Shown here piece by piece: positions 37,539 to 45,441 of a DNA stretch of 64,000 nucleotides. This DNA comes from Pseudomonadota bacterium (lineage in GTDB: Bacteria; Pseudomonadota; Alphaproteobacteria; Rhizobiales; Beijerinckiaceae), in assembly GCA_021781815.1 (NCBI GenBank), contig JAJXWB010000019.1, forward strand, positions 1 to 64,000, given 5' to 3'. The notes under the pieces were generated by a model. That model had not been told where the DNA came from. It did not search any database and worked only from the letters and a program-made list of their open reading frames with translations. Position numbers and translations under genes: made by a program. The first letter of the stretch is position 1. Every line of letters begins with the position of its first letter.

Positions 37539-38552
37539 GTGCTGCAAGCTTTGTCCCATCCCGCCCGATCAGATCCCGCCATCGAACACGGTGGCGACCT
37601 CGCGACCGCGCGGCGGAATTTTCCAGACGCGCCAGAACCGTGGATCGATCTGTCGACGGGAATCAATCCACGCCCCTACCCGTTCGGATCCTTGCCGGCC
37701 GCCTGTTTCGAACGTCTGCCCGAGCCCGGCGCGCTCGCCGCGCTGGAACGAGTTGCAGCCATGACTTATGGCGCAGTCGGCGTCGTCGCGGCGCCCGGCG
37801 CGCAGGCGCTGATCCAGATATTGCCGCGCATCCTGTCGGGCCGAAGGGTCGGGATTCTCGGGCCGACCTACGCCGAGCACGCCGCCGCCTGGCGGCGGGC
37901 GGGTCGCGACGTCGTCGACTGCGCCAGCCCCGACGAACTCGCCGCATGCGACATCGGCGTGCTGGTCAATCCCAACAATCCCGACGGGCGCATCGTCGCG
38001 ACGGATGAACTCGAACGCCTCGCGCGCCGGACGGTCCTCGTGATTGACGAATCCTTCGCCGATTTCTCGCCGGAGATGTCGCTGGCCTCCGCCGCGCCAC
38101 TCTGTGGCGCCATCGTGTTGCGCTCGTTCGGCAAGGCCTACGGACTCGCCGGCATCCGCCTCGGATTCGCGATCGCCGGGCGGGCCGTGGAACAGAGATT
38201 GCGTGAGGAACTCGGGCCCTGGGCCGTCTCGGGAATTGCGGTCGAGATCGGCCGGCGCGCGCTCGCGGACGCGGCGTGGCGCGACGCCGCGCGTGAAAAT
38301 CTGGCCGCCGACGCCACACGGCTCGACGCCGTGCTGACACGGGCGGGGCTGCGCATCGTCGGCGGAACATCGCTGTTCCGACTGGCGAAAAGTCCCAGGG
38401 CGCAGGCGATCGGCGACGCTTTGGGGGGCGCAGGCGTTCACGTCCGTCGCTTCGCCGCTCGCCCCGATCTCCTGCGCTTCGGGCTGCCGCCGTCGGGCGC
38501 CTGGCCACGGCTTGAGCGCGTCCTGCGCGCCGCCGACGGATCCGCGGCATGA
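37539..38552 (+). CDS. cobC: threonine-phosphate decarboxylase-like aminotransferase (CobC)
   Basis: PLP enzyme of the class I/II aminotransferase fold, 337 aa, supplying the aminopropanol phosphate used by CobD. Motifs: WIDLSTGINPRPYPF, AAPGAQALIQILPR, LVNPNNPDGR, DESFADFSPE, and the PLP-binding Lys in LRSFGKAYGLAGIRLGF. Its stop overlaps the cbiD start by 4 nt. CobC, CbiD and CobU lie in a tightly packed rightward run. Confidence 0.93.
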   Translation: MLQALSHPARSDPAIEHGGDLATARRNFPDAPEPWIDLSTGINPRPYPFGSLPAACFERLPEPGALAALERVAAMTYGAVGVVAAPGAQALIQILPRILSGRRVGILGPTYAEHAAAWRRAGRDVVDCASPDELAACDIGVLVNPNNPDGRIVATDELERLARRTVLVIDESFADFSPEMSLASAAPLCGAIVLRSFGKAYGLAGIRLGFAIAGRAVEQRLREELGPWAVSGIAVEIGRRALADAAWRDAARENLAADATRLDAVLTRAGLRIVGGTSLFRLAKSPRAQAIGDALGGAGVHVRRFAARPDLLRFGLPPSGAWPRLERVLRAADGSAA

Positions 38553-39637
38553 GCGCGCCGCTGCGACGCGGCTGGACAACCGGCGCCTGTGCGACAGCGG
38601 CGGCGCGTTGCGCCTTCGAGGGGCTGACGACCGGGCGTTTTCCAGATCCCGTAACGATCCGGCTGCCCGGCGGACAGGAGCCTGCATTCGCCATCGCCTT
38701 CACCGAATCCGGTCCGGATTTCGCACGGGCCGGCGTGGTCAAGGATGCGGGCGACGATCCCGACGTGACGCACGGCGCAACGATCATTGCAACTCTGCGC
38801 CGCGGCGCGCCGGGCAGCGGACTGGTTTTTCGGGCAGGCGCGGGCGTCGGGACGGTCACACGACCCGGCCTGCCGCTGCCGCCGGGCGAGCCTGCGATCA
38901 ATCCCGCGCCGCGCGCGATGATGCGCACGGCGATCGAGACCGCCGCCGCCCGATTTCACGCGACCCCTGACGTCGAGATCGAGATTTCGATTCCCGGCGG
39001 CGAGCGTCTGGCGGAGCGCACGCTCAACGGCCGGCTTGGAATCGTCGGAGGCCTGTCGATCCTCGGCACGACCGGCGTCGTCATTCCATATTCGTGCGCG
39101 GCCTGGATCGCCACGATCCACCGCGGCGTCGATGTGGCGCGCGCAATGGGCCTTACCCATGTCGCCGGCGCGACCGGCGCCACATCGGAAGCCGCCGCGC
39201 GCGCGCTCTACGGCCTGTCGGATATCGCGATGATCGACATGGGCGACTTCGTCGGCGGAATGCTGAAATATCTACGCACGCGACCTGTCGCGCGCGTGAC
39301 GATCGCCGGCGGATTCGCCAAGATGACGAAGCTCGGGCAGGGATTGCTCGATCTTCATTCCAAACGCGGCGCCGTCGACTGCGGCTGGCTCGCGGCGCAG
39401 ATGGCGGCGGCAGGCGCGGATGCGGCGACCGTCGAGGCGGCGCGCGGCGCCAACAGCGCGCTCGAAATATTGCAGATCGCACAGAACGCGGGAATCGACA
39501 TCGGCGCGCGCGTCGCGGAAGCCGCATGGCGGACGGCCAGGGCGACGCTCGGCGACGCGGCGTGCGCACCCGATGTCGTGGTCTTCGATCGCGCCGGCGC
39601 GCTGGTCGGGCGCTATCCACTTCCGCCCGAGACCTGA
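38549..39637 (+). CDS. cbiD: cobalt-precorrin-5B (C1)-methyltransferase CbiD
   Basis: Methylates C1 of the corrin precursor. 362 aa beginning RRGWTTGACATAAARCAFEG, with VVKDAGDDPDVTHG, GAGVGTVTRPGLPLPPGEPAINP and GGLSILGTTGVV, all hallmark CbiD segments. CbiD belongs to the early-cobalt (anaerobic) branch but is used in many alphaproteobacteria. The rest of the ring-modifying cob/cbi set is not in this window. It overlaps cobC by 4 nt and ends 3 bp before cobU. Confidence 0.95.
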   Translation: MSAPLRRGWTTGACATAAARCAFEGLTTGRFPDPVTIRLPGGQEPAFAIAFTESGPDFARAGVVKDAGDDPDVTHGATIIATLRRGAPGSGLVFRAGAGVGTVTRPGLPLPPGEPAINPAPRAMMRTAIETAAARFHATPDVEIEISIPGGERLAERTLNGRLGIVGGLSILGTTGVVIPYSCAAWIATIHRGVDVARAMGLTHVAGATGATSEAAARALYGLSDIAMIDMGDFVGGMLKYLRTRPVARVTIAGGFAKMTKLGQGLLDLHSKRGAVDCGWLAAQMAAAGADAATVEAARGANSALEILQIAQNAGIDIGARVAEAAWRTARATLGDAACAPDVVVFDRAGALVGRYPLPPET

Positions 39638-39640
39638 GCG

Positions 39641-40162
39641 ATGAAGCAGAGGATCAATCCGCATCTCGTCTTCGTGCTCGGCGGCGCGCGCTCCGGCAAG
39701 AGCCGCTTTGCGGAAGCCCGGATCGTCACAGCGCCCGCGCCCTGGACCTATCTGGCGACCGCGCAGGCCTTCGACGAGGAGATGCGCGCGCGCATCGAAG
39801 CCCATCGCTCCCGTCGCGCGCAAGGCTGGATCAACGAGGAAGCGCCGCATGCGCTCGGCGACGCGGTGCGAGCGGCCGCCTCCGAGGCGCCGCTGCTCGT
39901 CGACTGCCTGACCTTGTGGCTCACCAATCGCCTTCTGGCGGAAGCCGACCTGGCCACGGAATGCGCGGACCTCGCCGATGCGCTGGCGGCGCGGCAGGCG
40001 CTGACGCTTGTCGTCTCGAACGAGGTCGGGCTCGGCGTCGTGCCGGACAATGCGCTCGCCCGCCGTTTCCGGGACGAGGCTGGAATTCTGCATCAGGCGG
40101 TCGCCGCGCGCGCAGGCGAAGTCCATCTGATTGTAGCAGGGCTGTCGATCCGTGCCCGCTAG
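39641..40162 (+). CDS. cobU: bifunctional adenosylcobinamide kinase/guanylyltransferase
   Basis: Phosphorylates and guanylylates adenosylcobinamide in the nucleotide loop pathway (also named cobP). 173 aa with P-loop VLGGARSGKSRFAE, LATAQAFDEEMRARIEAHRSRR (with the guanylylated-His region), VDCLTLWLTNRL and VSNEVGLGVVPDN. The 3' end overlaps the recQ GTG start by about 11 bp. It is the last cobalamin gene of the run. Confidence 0.95.
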   Translation: MKQRINPHLVFVLGGARSGKSRFAEARIVTAPAPWTYLATAQAFDEEMRARIEAHRSRRAQGWINEEAPHALGDAVRAAASEAPLLVDCLTLWLTNRLLAEADLATECADLADALAARQALTLVVSNEVGLGVVPDNALARRFRDEAGILHQAVAARAGEVHLIVAGLSIRAR

Positions 40163-41567
40163 ACCATCCGGGGCGGGTGGCATGGATGCCGCGCGCGACG
40201 CGCTGCGCAGGATATTCGGCCATACGGATTTCCGGCCGGGCCAACGCGAGATCCTCGCGGCGCTGCTCGCGGGCGACGATGTGTTCGCGCTGATGCCGAC
40301 GGGCGCGGGCAAATCGCTGCTCTACCAGTTGCCGGCGACGATCGGTCATGCGCCGGTCGTCGTCGTGTCGCCGCTCATATCGCTGATGCGCGACCAGATC
40401 GTTGCGCTGCGCGAGCGCGGCGTCGCGGCCGGCGCGCTCAATTCGGCCAACGAGCCGGAAGAGACCGCAGCGACGATGCGGTTGATCGCGGACCGCCGAA
40501 TCCGACTGCTGTACATTGCGCCGGAAAGGCTGGCGCTTGGCGACACGATAGAGATGCTGGCGCGGCTGCAGCCGCGGCTGCTGGCGGTGGACGAGGCGCA
40601 TTGCGTGTCGCGCTGGGGCCATGATTTCCGTCCGGACTATGCGCGTATCGGCGAGATCGCACACAGGCTTGGCGACCCGCAGACAATCGCGGCGACCGCG
40701 ACGGCTGCGCCGCGCACGCGGGCCGACATCGAAGCCATGCTGTTCCGACGCAAGCCGCGGCTGTTCATTCACTCCTTCCGGCGTCCCAACATCGCGATCT
40801 CCTTTCGGCGCCGACGGCATCTTTTCATGGATGTCGCAGGCGTCGTCCGCGCGCACCGCGGCGGGGCCGGCATCATCTATTGCGGATCGCGCGCCGCCAC
40901 GGAATCGCTGGCGCGCGCGCTCGCAGACGGCGGCGCCCCCGCGCTCGCCTACCATGCCGGGATGGATGCGGCCTCGCGCAGCGCGCATCAGGACGAATTC
41001 CACGCGCGGGCCGACGGCGTGATGGTGGCGACGATCGCGTTCGGGATGGGCATAGACAAAAAGAATGTGCGTTACATATGCCACGCCGATCTGCCGCAAT
41101 CGATCGAAGCCTATTATCAGGAAATCGGCCGCGCCGGCCGCGATGGCGCGCCAGCCGATGCCGTCGCCTTCGTCAGCCGGCGGGAGCACGCCATGGACAT
41201 CGCCGCGATTGACGAGTCGGCGATGGATGGCCGCGTCGAGGACCGCGCGGCTATGATGGATCTCGCACGCAGTTTCGATTGCCGGTGGCGGCTGCTGCTG
41301 GCCCATCTCGGCGAGGACAGCAAGCCATGCGGGACATGCGATAATTGCCGCCGCAGGCTCGTCTGGCTGCGAGGCCCGGCCGCTGCGCCACGCAAACTCG
41401 TCAGCGCCGCCCGCAAGGGCATAGTCCGGCTCATCGAGCGACCGGCGCGTGCGGCGAGCGACGACGACGCGCGCCAAACCGCCGCGATGAGCGCCGACGC
41501 TGCAACCGAGGAGGGGATTATGCACTTTACAAACCATAGGAATCGAGTCAGGCTAGAGCGTCTCTGA
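40152..41567 (+). pseudogene. recQ: RecQ helicase, 5' part; C-terminus cut off by a transposable element
   Basis: ATP-dependent 3'-5' DNA helicase. Present are Walker A PTGAGKSLLYQLP, the DEAH box VDEAHCVSRWGHDF, GMGIDKKNVRYICH, QEIGRAGRDG and a zinc-binding CGTCDNCRRR. At codon 454 the frame enters the 7,100-bp IS1595-family element and picks up about 17 foreign residues ending LERL. The missing HRDC-like end is found at 48613-48879. Joining 40152-41512 to 48621-48879 gives one uninterrupted frame of 539 aa. Start: GTG at 40152 or ATG at 40182. The truncated protein keeps the helicase core and might retain some activity. Confidence 0.95.
41505..41512. repeat. 8-bp target site duplication, left copy (ACCGAGGA)
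   Basis: ACCGAGGA here and at 48613-48620 immediately flank the terminal inverted repeats of the outer element. Eight-base duplications are the rule for the IS1595 family. Confidence 0.9.
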
Positions 41568-41579
41568 GGAGTAAAAGCT

Positions 41580-41795
41580 ATGGCCGACGCGCCTGTAGTT
41601 CATATTGCCGAGAACTCGGCGGAAAACATCGCATATAAACTTTTCAACTTGATCGTTCCACAGGAACGGGAGCGGAGCGGCGGCCAACTTACTCGCGAGC
41701 GGGCGCTTGATCTTTTTGCTGAGTGCTTGCTTGCAGTTCGTGAGCCTGCCGCTCGTTTACAAGGAATGCATAAACTTCCCTCGCCCGGTCGATAA
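41580..41795 (+). CDS. small cargo protein of element A, unknown function
   Basis: 71 aa, start behind GAGGAGTAAAAGCT. The N-terminal HIAENSAENIAYKLFNLI, followed by an Arg/Glu-rich stretch and LDLFAECLLAVRE, resembles a widespread alphaproteobacterial family of unknown function with an ENS-x2-x-AYKL pattern. The frame lies just inside the left terminal repeat, facing inward, so it could be driven from that end or by recQ read-through. Its last third overlaps the opposite-strand ORF 41689-41874. Confidence 0.6.
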   Translation: MADAPVVHIAENSAENIAYKLFNLIVPQERERSGGQLTRERALDLFAECLLAVREPAARLQGMHKLPSPGR

Positions 41796-41874
41796 GTTCG
41801 GAGGTCGGAGAGCCTGGCGGCATGAATCTGATCGCAAGATCGACACTCGCGATTTTAAGGTCATGAATGTCCAT
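41689..41874 (-). CDS. small cargo protein of element A, unknown function
   Basis: 61 aa from an internal Met behind AAGGAGAGGCGCC. The sequence IHDLKIASVDLAIRFMPPGS followed by ELIDRAREVYAFL looks like a short helical protein of the kind common on mobile elements and prophages. The tail is Gln/Lys-rich. Convergent overlap with the 41580 gene covers both C-termini. The gene at 41903 lies directly upstream on the same strand. Confidence 0.55.
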   Translation of the reverse strand: MDIHDLKIASVDLAIRFMPPGSPTSELIDRAREVYAFLVNERQAHELQASTQQKDQAPARE

Positions 41875-41902
41875 GTGGCGCCTCTCCTTGAATGAACCCC
41901 GC

Positions 41903-42112
41903 CTACTTGGCGGAATTCTTCGCTTTTGAAGTTTTAGATGACGACGGCCGATCGGGCGCCGGTCTATGCGTAGCAACCTTCTTCAGGTTCGCGTTGAAGG
42001 CTTCCTCGGATTCGTCGCAGCCGAGTGAGCGGGCCGCTTCCGAAAACTTTGCGGTTTGACTAGATTGGGGCTTCGCCTTCGATGATGATTCGCGATGCCT
42101 GTCGTTTGCCAT
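41903..42112 (-). CDS. small cargo protein of element A, unknown function
   Basis: 69 aa: a basic Ser-rich N-terminus, then the conserved-looking FSEAARSLGCDESEEAFNANLKK, then a Pro/Ser/Lys-rich tail ending KNSAK. The FSEAAR-LGCDES-EAF pattern recurs in short alphaproteobacterial proteins of unknown role. The start at 42112 overlaps the divergent DUF3800 start by about 18 bp; the longer frame to 42190 would run deep into that gene. Confidence 0.6.
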   Translation of the reverse strand: MANDRHRESSSKAKPQSSQTAKFSEAARSLGCDESEEAFNANLKKVATHRPAPDRPSSSKTSKAKNSAK

Positions 42113-42637
42113 CAGGACTATGCTTTCTTCTGTGACGAGTCGGGCATTTCGACCGACCGTTTCACGGTCGTTGGCGGCCTGTCCATGCATAGGAACAACA
42201 TTGAACCGGTCCTAACCAACTTGAGGGCATACCGGCAAAAATTCAATATGGGCAAAGAACTCAAATGGACGAAAATAACTGATAGCAAATCTCACGAATA
42301 CAGGCAGCTTGTCGATTATTTTTTCGCGTTGAACAACACAAACCGCATACATTTTCATTGCATTATATTCGATAATCATAAATGGCTGCACAAGAAATAC
42401 AATCAAAGCGACCAAGATATTGGTCTTTCCAAATTATATTATCAGGTTTTACACAATAAATTTTGCCGCATATGCGGTCATCACGGTTCATTGTTTGTGC
42501 GTGTAGACCATCGAAATAGCAGCACTTCATTAGAAGACCTTCGCAGGATGCTTAATTCTGCTGCTGCGCGGGATCACAAAATCGCAACCAATCCGTTCAA
42601 AGTAATGGGGCCTATATACGTGCTTGACCCAACCTGA
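42095..42637 (+). pseudogene. DUF3800 gene, 5' part, split by an inner IS1595 element
   Basis: DUF3800 proteins have an RNase H-like fold and are frequent on mobile elements; their function is unknown. Seen here are YAFFCDESGISTDRFTVVGG (the conserved acidic D-E-S start), KELKWTKI and FVRVDHRNSSTSLEDLRR. After FKV the frame enters element B and gains ten foreign residues. The missing 3' part is at 47208-47441: 42095-42606 joined to 47216-47441 makes a continuous 245-aa frame. AT content is higher than in the chromosomal genes, a sign of foreign origin. Confidence 0.85.
42599..42606. repeat. 8-bp target site duplication of element B, left copy (AAAGTAAT)
   Basis: AAAGTAAT is repeated at 47208-47215. 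The two copies bracket element B exactly outside its terminal inverted repeats. Confidence 0.9.
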
Positions 42638-42652
42638 GAGTTGGGGTAGTGT
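42624..42652 (+). promoter_or_regulatory. transposase promoter of element B, -35 inside the terminal repeat
   Basis: TTGACC (42624-42629), 17-bp spacer, TAGTGT (42647-42652). The -35 hexamer is part of the inverted repeat. A CCAAC/GTTGG hairpin lies in the spacer. AGAGAGGA precedes the start codon. Confidence 0.6.
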
Positions 42653-42673
42653 CGTCAATAGAGAGGACGGCAC

Positions 42674-43588
42674 ATGTTCGATTTCGACTCCCTTTTCGGC
42701 CTGATGGAAGCCTTCCCGGACGAACAGTCCTGTATCGATCATCTACGTTCGATCCGCTGGCGCGATGGCGAGTTCTGCCCCTACTGCGGCAGCAACCGTG
42801 TCCACCATTTCAGCGACCGCAAGACGTTCAAGTGCGGCGAATGCCGCCAGCGCTTTTCGATCAAAGTCGGGACGATCTTCGAGAACACGAAACTGCCGCT
42901 CCGCAAGTGGTTCATGGCGATCTGGCTCATCACGAACCACCCGAAGGGCATTGCCAGCGTGACGCTCGCGAAGGACCTGAAAATCACGCAAAAGACCGCG
43001 TGGTTCGTCCTTCACCGCCTGCGCCATGCCGCGCGGACCAATTCGTTCAATGCGCCGCTCAAGGGCGACGTCGAGGCCGACTCGACGTTCGTCGGCGGCA
43101 AGGAAAAGAACAAGCACGCCAAGGACCGCAAGGGCGGCACTCAGGGCGGCGCCGGCAAGGCGATCGTGCTCGGCATGATCGAACGCGACGGCGAGCTTCG
43201 CGCGGAACATGTGCGCGACCACAAGGCCAAGACGGTACAGGGTAAGGTCCGCACGAACGTCGCGAAGGGATCGGCGGTCCTGACTGACGAGGACGCCTCT
43301 TTCGTCGGCCTCGGTGACGCCTACACGCACTTGAGCGTGAACCATTCCAAGGGCGAGTACGTCCGCCTTGGCGGCTTCGTCCACACGAACAGCATTGAAA
43401 GCGTGTGGGCGCTGCTCAAGCGCCAGATCATCGGCATTCACCATTGGGTGTCGCCGAAGCACTTGCAGCGCTACGTTGACGAAATGTCGTGGCGCTTCAA
43501 TCGCCGCGACATGAAGGTGACGCCGCGCATGAACGATCTGTTCGCCTGCGTTGAGGGCCGGTTGACCTACAAGGCGCTGATCGCATGA
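42674..43588 (+). CDS. IS1595-family transposase of element B
   Basis: 304-aa DDE-type transposase. The N-terminal zinc ribbon (CPYCGS, then CGECRQRF) is followed by a helix-turn-helix-like stretch (ASVTLAKDLKITQKTAWFVLHRLRHA). The catalytic core has Asp in VEADSTFVGGKEKN (about residue 136), Asp in VLTDEDASF (about 203) and the HTNSIESVWALLKR segment (about 237) typical of this family. It appears intact. Its stop overlaps the next ORF by 4 nt. Confidence 0.95.
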   Translation: MFDFDSLFGLMEAFPDEQSCIDHLRSIRWRDGEFCPYCGSNRVHHFSDRKTFKCGECRQRFSIKVGTIFENTKLPLRKWFMAIWLITNHPKGIASVTLAKDLKITQKTAWFVLHRLRHAARTNSFNAPLKGDVEADSTFVGGKEKNKHAKDRKGGTQGGAGKAIVLGMIERDGELRAEHVRDHKAKTVQGKVRTNVAKGSAVLTDEDASFVGLGDAYTHLSVNHSKGEYVRLGGFVHTNSIESVWALLKRQIIGIHHWVSPKHLQRYVDEMSWRFNRRDMKVTPRMNDLFACVEGRLTYKALIA

Positions 43589-43788
43589 CGAACAAGGGAA
43601 AGAAGCTGGAGCCACCGCTCAAGCTGGATATGAGCTTCGGCGAGGCTCTGAATCGATTTGTCGCGACGAAACCGGGCGAGGTTGAGGAAAGTATCGCGAG
43701 ATCGAAACAGAAGAAGCCGCCGGGGGCTGAGCCTTCCGGCGGCGGGGCGTCAGGGAGCCGCAAACGCAAGCGACCTGGCGATGACTAA
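43585..43788 (+). CDS. small basic-tailed protein coupled to the element B transposase
   Basis: 67 aa; its ATG overlaps the transposase stop (ATGA). The core PPLKLDMSFGEALNRFVATKPGEVEESIARSKQKK is followed by a Gly/Ser/Lys-rich tail. Short proteins with this LDM-FGEAL-RF pattern are familiar in Hyphomicrobiales genomes and often lie next to IS1595 transposases. Function unknown; an accessory role in transposition or its control is inferred from the coupling. Confidence 0.7.
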   Translation: MTNKGKKLEPPLKLDMSFGEALNRFVATKPGEVEESIARSKQKKPPGAEPSGGGASGSRKRKRPGDD

Positions 43789-43830
43789 GGTCGTCACGAC
43801 GCTAGCGCGAACGGTAGTGCGCGCAGACGT

Positions 43831-43838
43831 TTTCGAGG
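43831..43838. repeat. 8-bp target site duplication of element C, left copy (TTTCGAGG)
   Basis: TTTCGAGG occurs again at 46415-46422, directly outside the inverted repeats of element C. Confidence 0.9.
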
Positions 43839-43851
43839 CGGGATTATCCCC

Positions 43852-43880
43852 TTGACGCAAGTATGACCTTGTGAGATATT
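43852..43880 (+). promoter_or_regulatory. transposase promoter of element C, -35 inside the terminal repeat
   Basis: TTGACG (43852-43857), 17-bp spacer, GATATT (43875-43880). The -35 box is within the inverted repeat. TAGGAGATGCAGTC precedes the GTG start of the transposase. Confidence 0.6.
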
Positions 43881-43902
43881 CGGCTGCATAGGAGATGCAG
43901 TC

Positions 43903-44829
43903 GTGACTATTCGCCAGCGCAAGCGCCCTTCGAAAGCCGGACAGAAAGTCAGTTCCGTTCAGGCGTTTTCGGTGCGTGAATTTTTTGCTGAATTTTCGAG
44001 CGACGACACATGCCTGAACCGTGTCATGGAAGTCCGCTACGGCATGCGCCACGTTTGCGGCCATTGCGGAGTCGATGCGACCTTCCACAAGATCAGCGGC
44101 CGTCGCGCCTTCGCATGTGCCGCCTGCGGTGATCACGTCTACCCGTGCGCCGGGACAATCTTTCAGGACAGCCGCACGTCCCTGCAAACGTGGTTCTATG
44201 CGATCTACTTGTTCATCGCGACGCGCCACGGCGTGAGCGGCAAGGAACTGCAACGGTCGCTTGGCGTGACGTACAAGACCGCGTGGCGGATCGGCCATCA
44301 AATCCGCGACCTAATGAAAAAAGCCGATGGGTTTGAACTGCTCAAGGGTCACGTCGAGCTTGATGAGGCCTACGTTGGCGGCAAGCGTTCTGGCAAGCGC
44401 GGACGTGGCGCCGAAGGCAAGACGATCGTTATGGGCCTCAAGGCGCGCGATGGTCGTATGGCCGCTCAGGTCATCCCGGATGTGAAGAAAGCCACGCTTC
44501 GCGGCGTCGTGTTGGGCAATGTGGAGAAGGGGTCGGTTGTCTCGACGGACGAACTGGTTTCGTACGGCTTACTAACCAGCGATGGCTACAAGCACGGGAC
44601 GGTTCAGCACGGCGCAAAGGAATACGCCTATTACGACTATAGGCACGGCGCGACGCACCACACGAACGGTGTCGAGTCGTTCTGGAAAATCTTCAAGGAC
44701 TCAATCAACTCGACCCATATCCACATCAGCGCTCGGCATATGGAACGCTACCTCGGCGAGTTCGCTTTCCGGTCGAACCGTCGCCAGATGGGGAATGCGA
44801 TGTTTGACCTTCTGATTGCGGCGCTTTGA
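43903..44829 (+). CDS. IS1595-family transposase of element C
   Basis: 308 aa from a GTG start. Zinc ribbon CGHCGV and CAACGDHVYPCAGTIF, then the HTH-like SGKELQRSLGVTYKTAWRIGHQIRDL. The DDE-type core has Asp in HVELDEAYVGGKRSGKRGRG (about residue 153), Asp in VVSTDELVSYG (about 212) and HTNGVESFWKIFKD (about 254). No frameshift or stop interrupts it. Its 3' end overlaps the convergent cargo ORF 44726-44959. Confidence 0.95.
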   Translation: MTIRQRKRPSKAGQKVSSVQAFSVREFFAEFSSDDTCLNRVMEVRYGMRHVCGHCGVDATFHKISGRRAFACAACGDHVYPCAGTIFQDSRTSLQTWFYAIYLFIATRHGVSGKELQRSLGVTYKTAWRIGHQIRDLMKKADGFELLKGHVELDEAYVGGKRSGKRGRGAEGKTIVMGLKARDGRMAAQVIPDVKKATLRGVVLGNVEKGSVVSTDELVSYGLLTSDGYKHGTVQHGAKEYAYYDYRHGATHHTNGVESFWKIFKDSINSTHIHISARHMERYLGEFAFRSNRRQMGNAMFDLLIAAL

Positions 44830-44959
44830 TTAGCGCCGCTGTCATGCCATCGAATTCAGCGCGGTCAATCGGGCCAATGCCGCGCGCTTCCTCTTGCGCG
44901 ACAAAATCGGCTAACCGATCTTCCGCCATTGCCTGAGCCAAAGTCAGCATTGCGTCCAT
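44726..44959 (-). CDS. small cargo protein of element C, unknown function
   Basis: 77 aa taken from an internal Met. The helical AEDRLADFVAQEEARGIGPI is followed by AEFDGMTAALIKAPQSEGQTS and a Ser/Gly/Arg-rich tail (SGDGSTGKRTRRG). The polar, basic tail recalls that of the 67-aa protein of element B. The last 100 bases are antisense to the transposase 3' end. The frame is open to 45127, but the 38-aa ORF upstream occupies part of that stretch in another frame. Confidence 0.6.
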   Translation of the reverse strand: MDAMLTLAQAMAEDRLADFVAQEEARGIGPIDRAEFDGMTAALIKAPQSEGQTSHSPSGDGSTGKRTRRGSVPYAER

Positions 44960-45026
44960 GCATGAAAATATAGCGCAATGACCCCTGAATCGAAAGGCCG
45001 GGGGCATCTCTGCTCCCGGCCCAATC

Positions 45027-45143
45027 TTAGAACGTAAACGCAAACTCCAACTGGCCGGGCCAGCGGCGCGTATGCGCCCGCACATGTTCGAGCGCACCGT
45101 GACGATGGCGCTCATAGGCCCGGACATGGACGCGAGGTCGCAT
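45027..45143 (-). CDS. 38-aa cargo ORF of element C
   Basis: A very short frame with a good ribosome-binding site (GGAGACGGACC before ATG). It encodes RPRVHVRAYERHRHGALEHV, then RAHTRRWPGQLEFAFTF and TAA. The His/Arg-rich repeated VRA-x-R pattern and the ordered ending suggest a genuine micro-protein instead of random translation. It lies between the winged-helix gene and the 77-aa gene on the same strand. Function unknown. Confidence 0.45.
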   Translation of the reverse strand: MRPRVHVRAYERHRHGALEHVRAHTRRWPGQLEFAFTF

Positions 45144-45404
45144 GGTCCGTCTCCGACTGGAGAACCCTTGAAAAAGGCCGGAAAAAGTGCGATTCTCTTA
45201 TTGCGAGTAAGAAGACGACGCGCCTTCTCCGCCTCAAAAATGGGTCGGGCGTGCCGCTTTTGAAGTGAGATGAGAAGCGAGGCCCTTACGGGCCTACTGG
45301 TCTAATGTCCGGCCGATGAACCACATCGGGCAACTCCTTTCCCTTCCTGACAGCGCCTTGTGGTCCCTCTTCCAAAGTTCCCACTTGGCGCGATGAAGCT
45401 CCTG

Positions 45405-45441
45405 ACGGCGGTTGCCATCACTGGCGACCGCCGTTTTGTTT
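45405..45441 (+). terminator. intrinsic terminator inside element C
   Basis: Stem ACGGCGGT/ACCGCCGT with a 14-nt loop, followed by TTTGTTT, oriented rightward. It would stop transcription coming from the transposase side before it enters the antisense of the winged-helix gene, whose stop codon lies within the hairpin. Confidence 0.6.
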
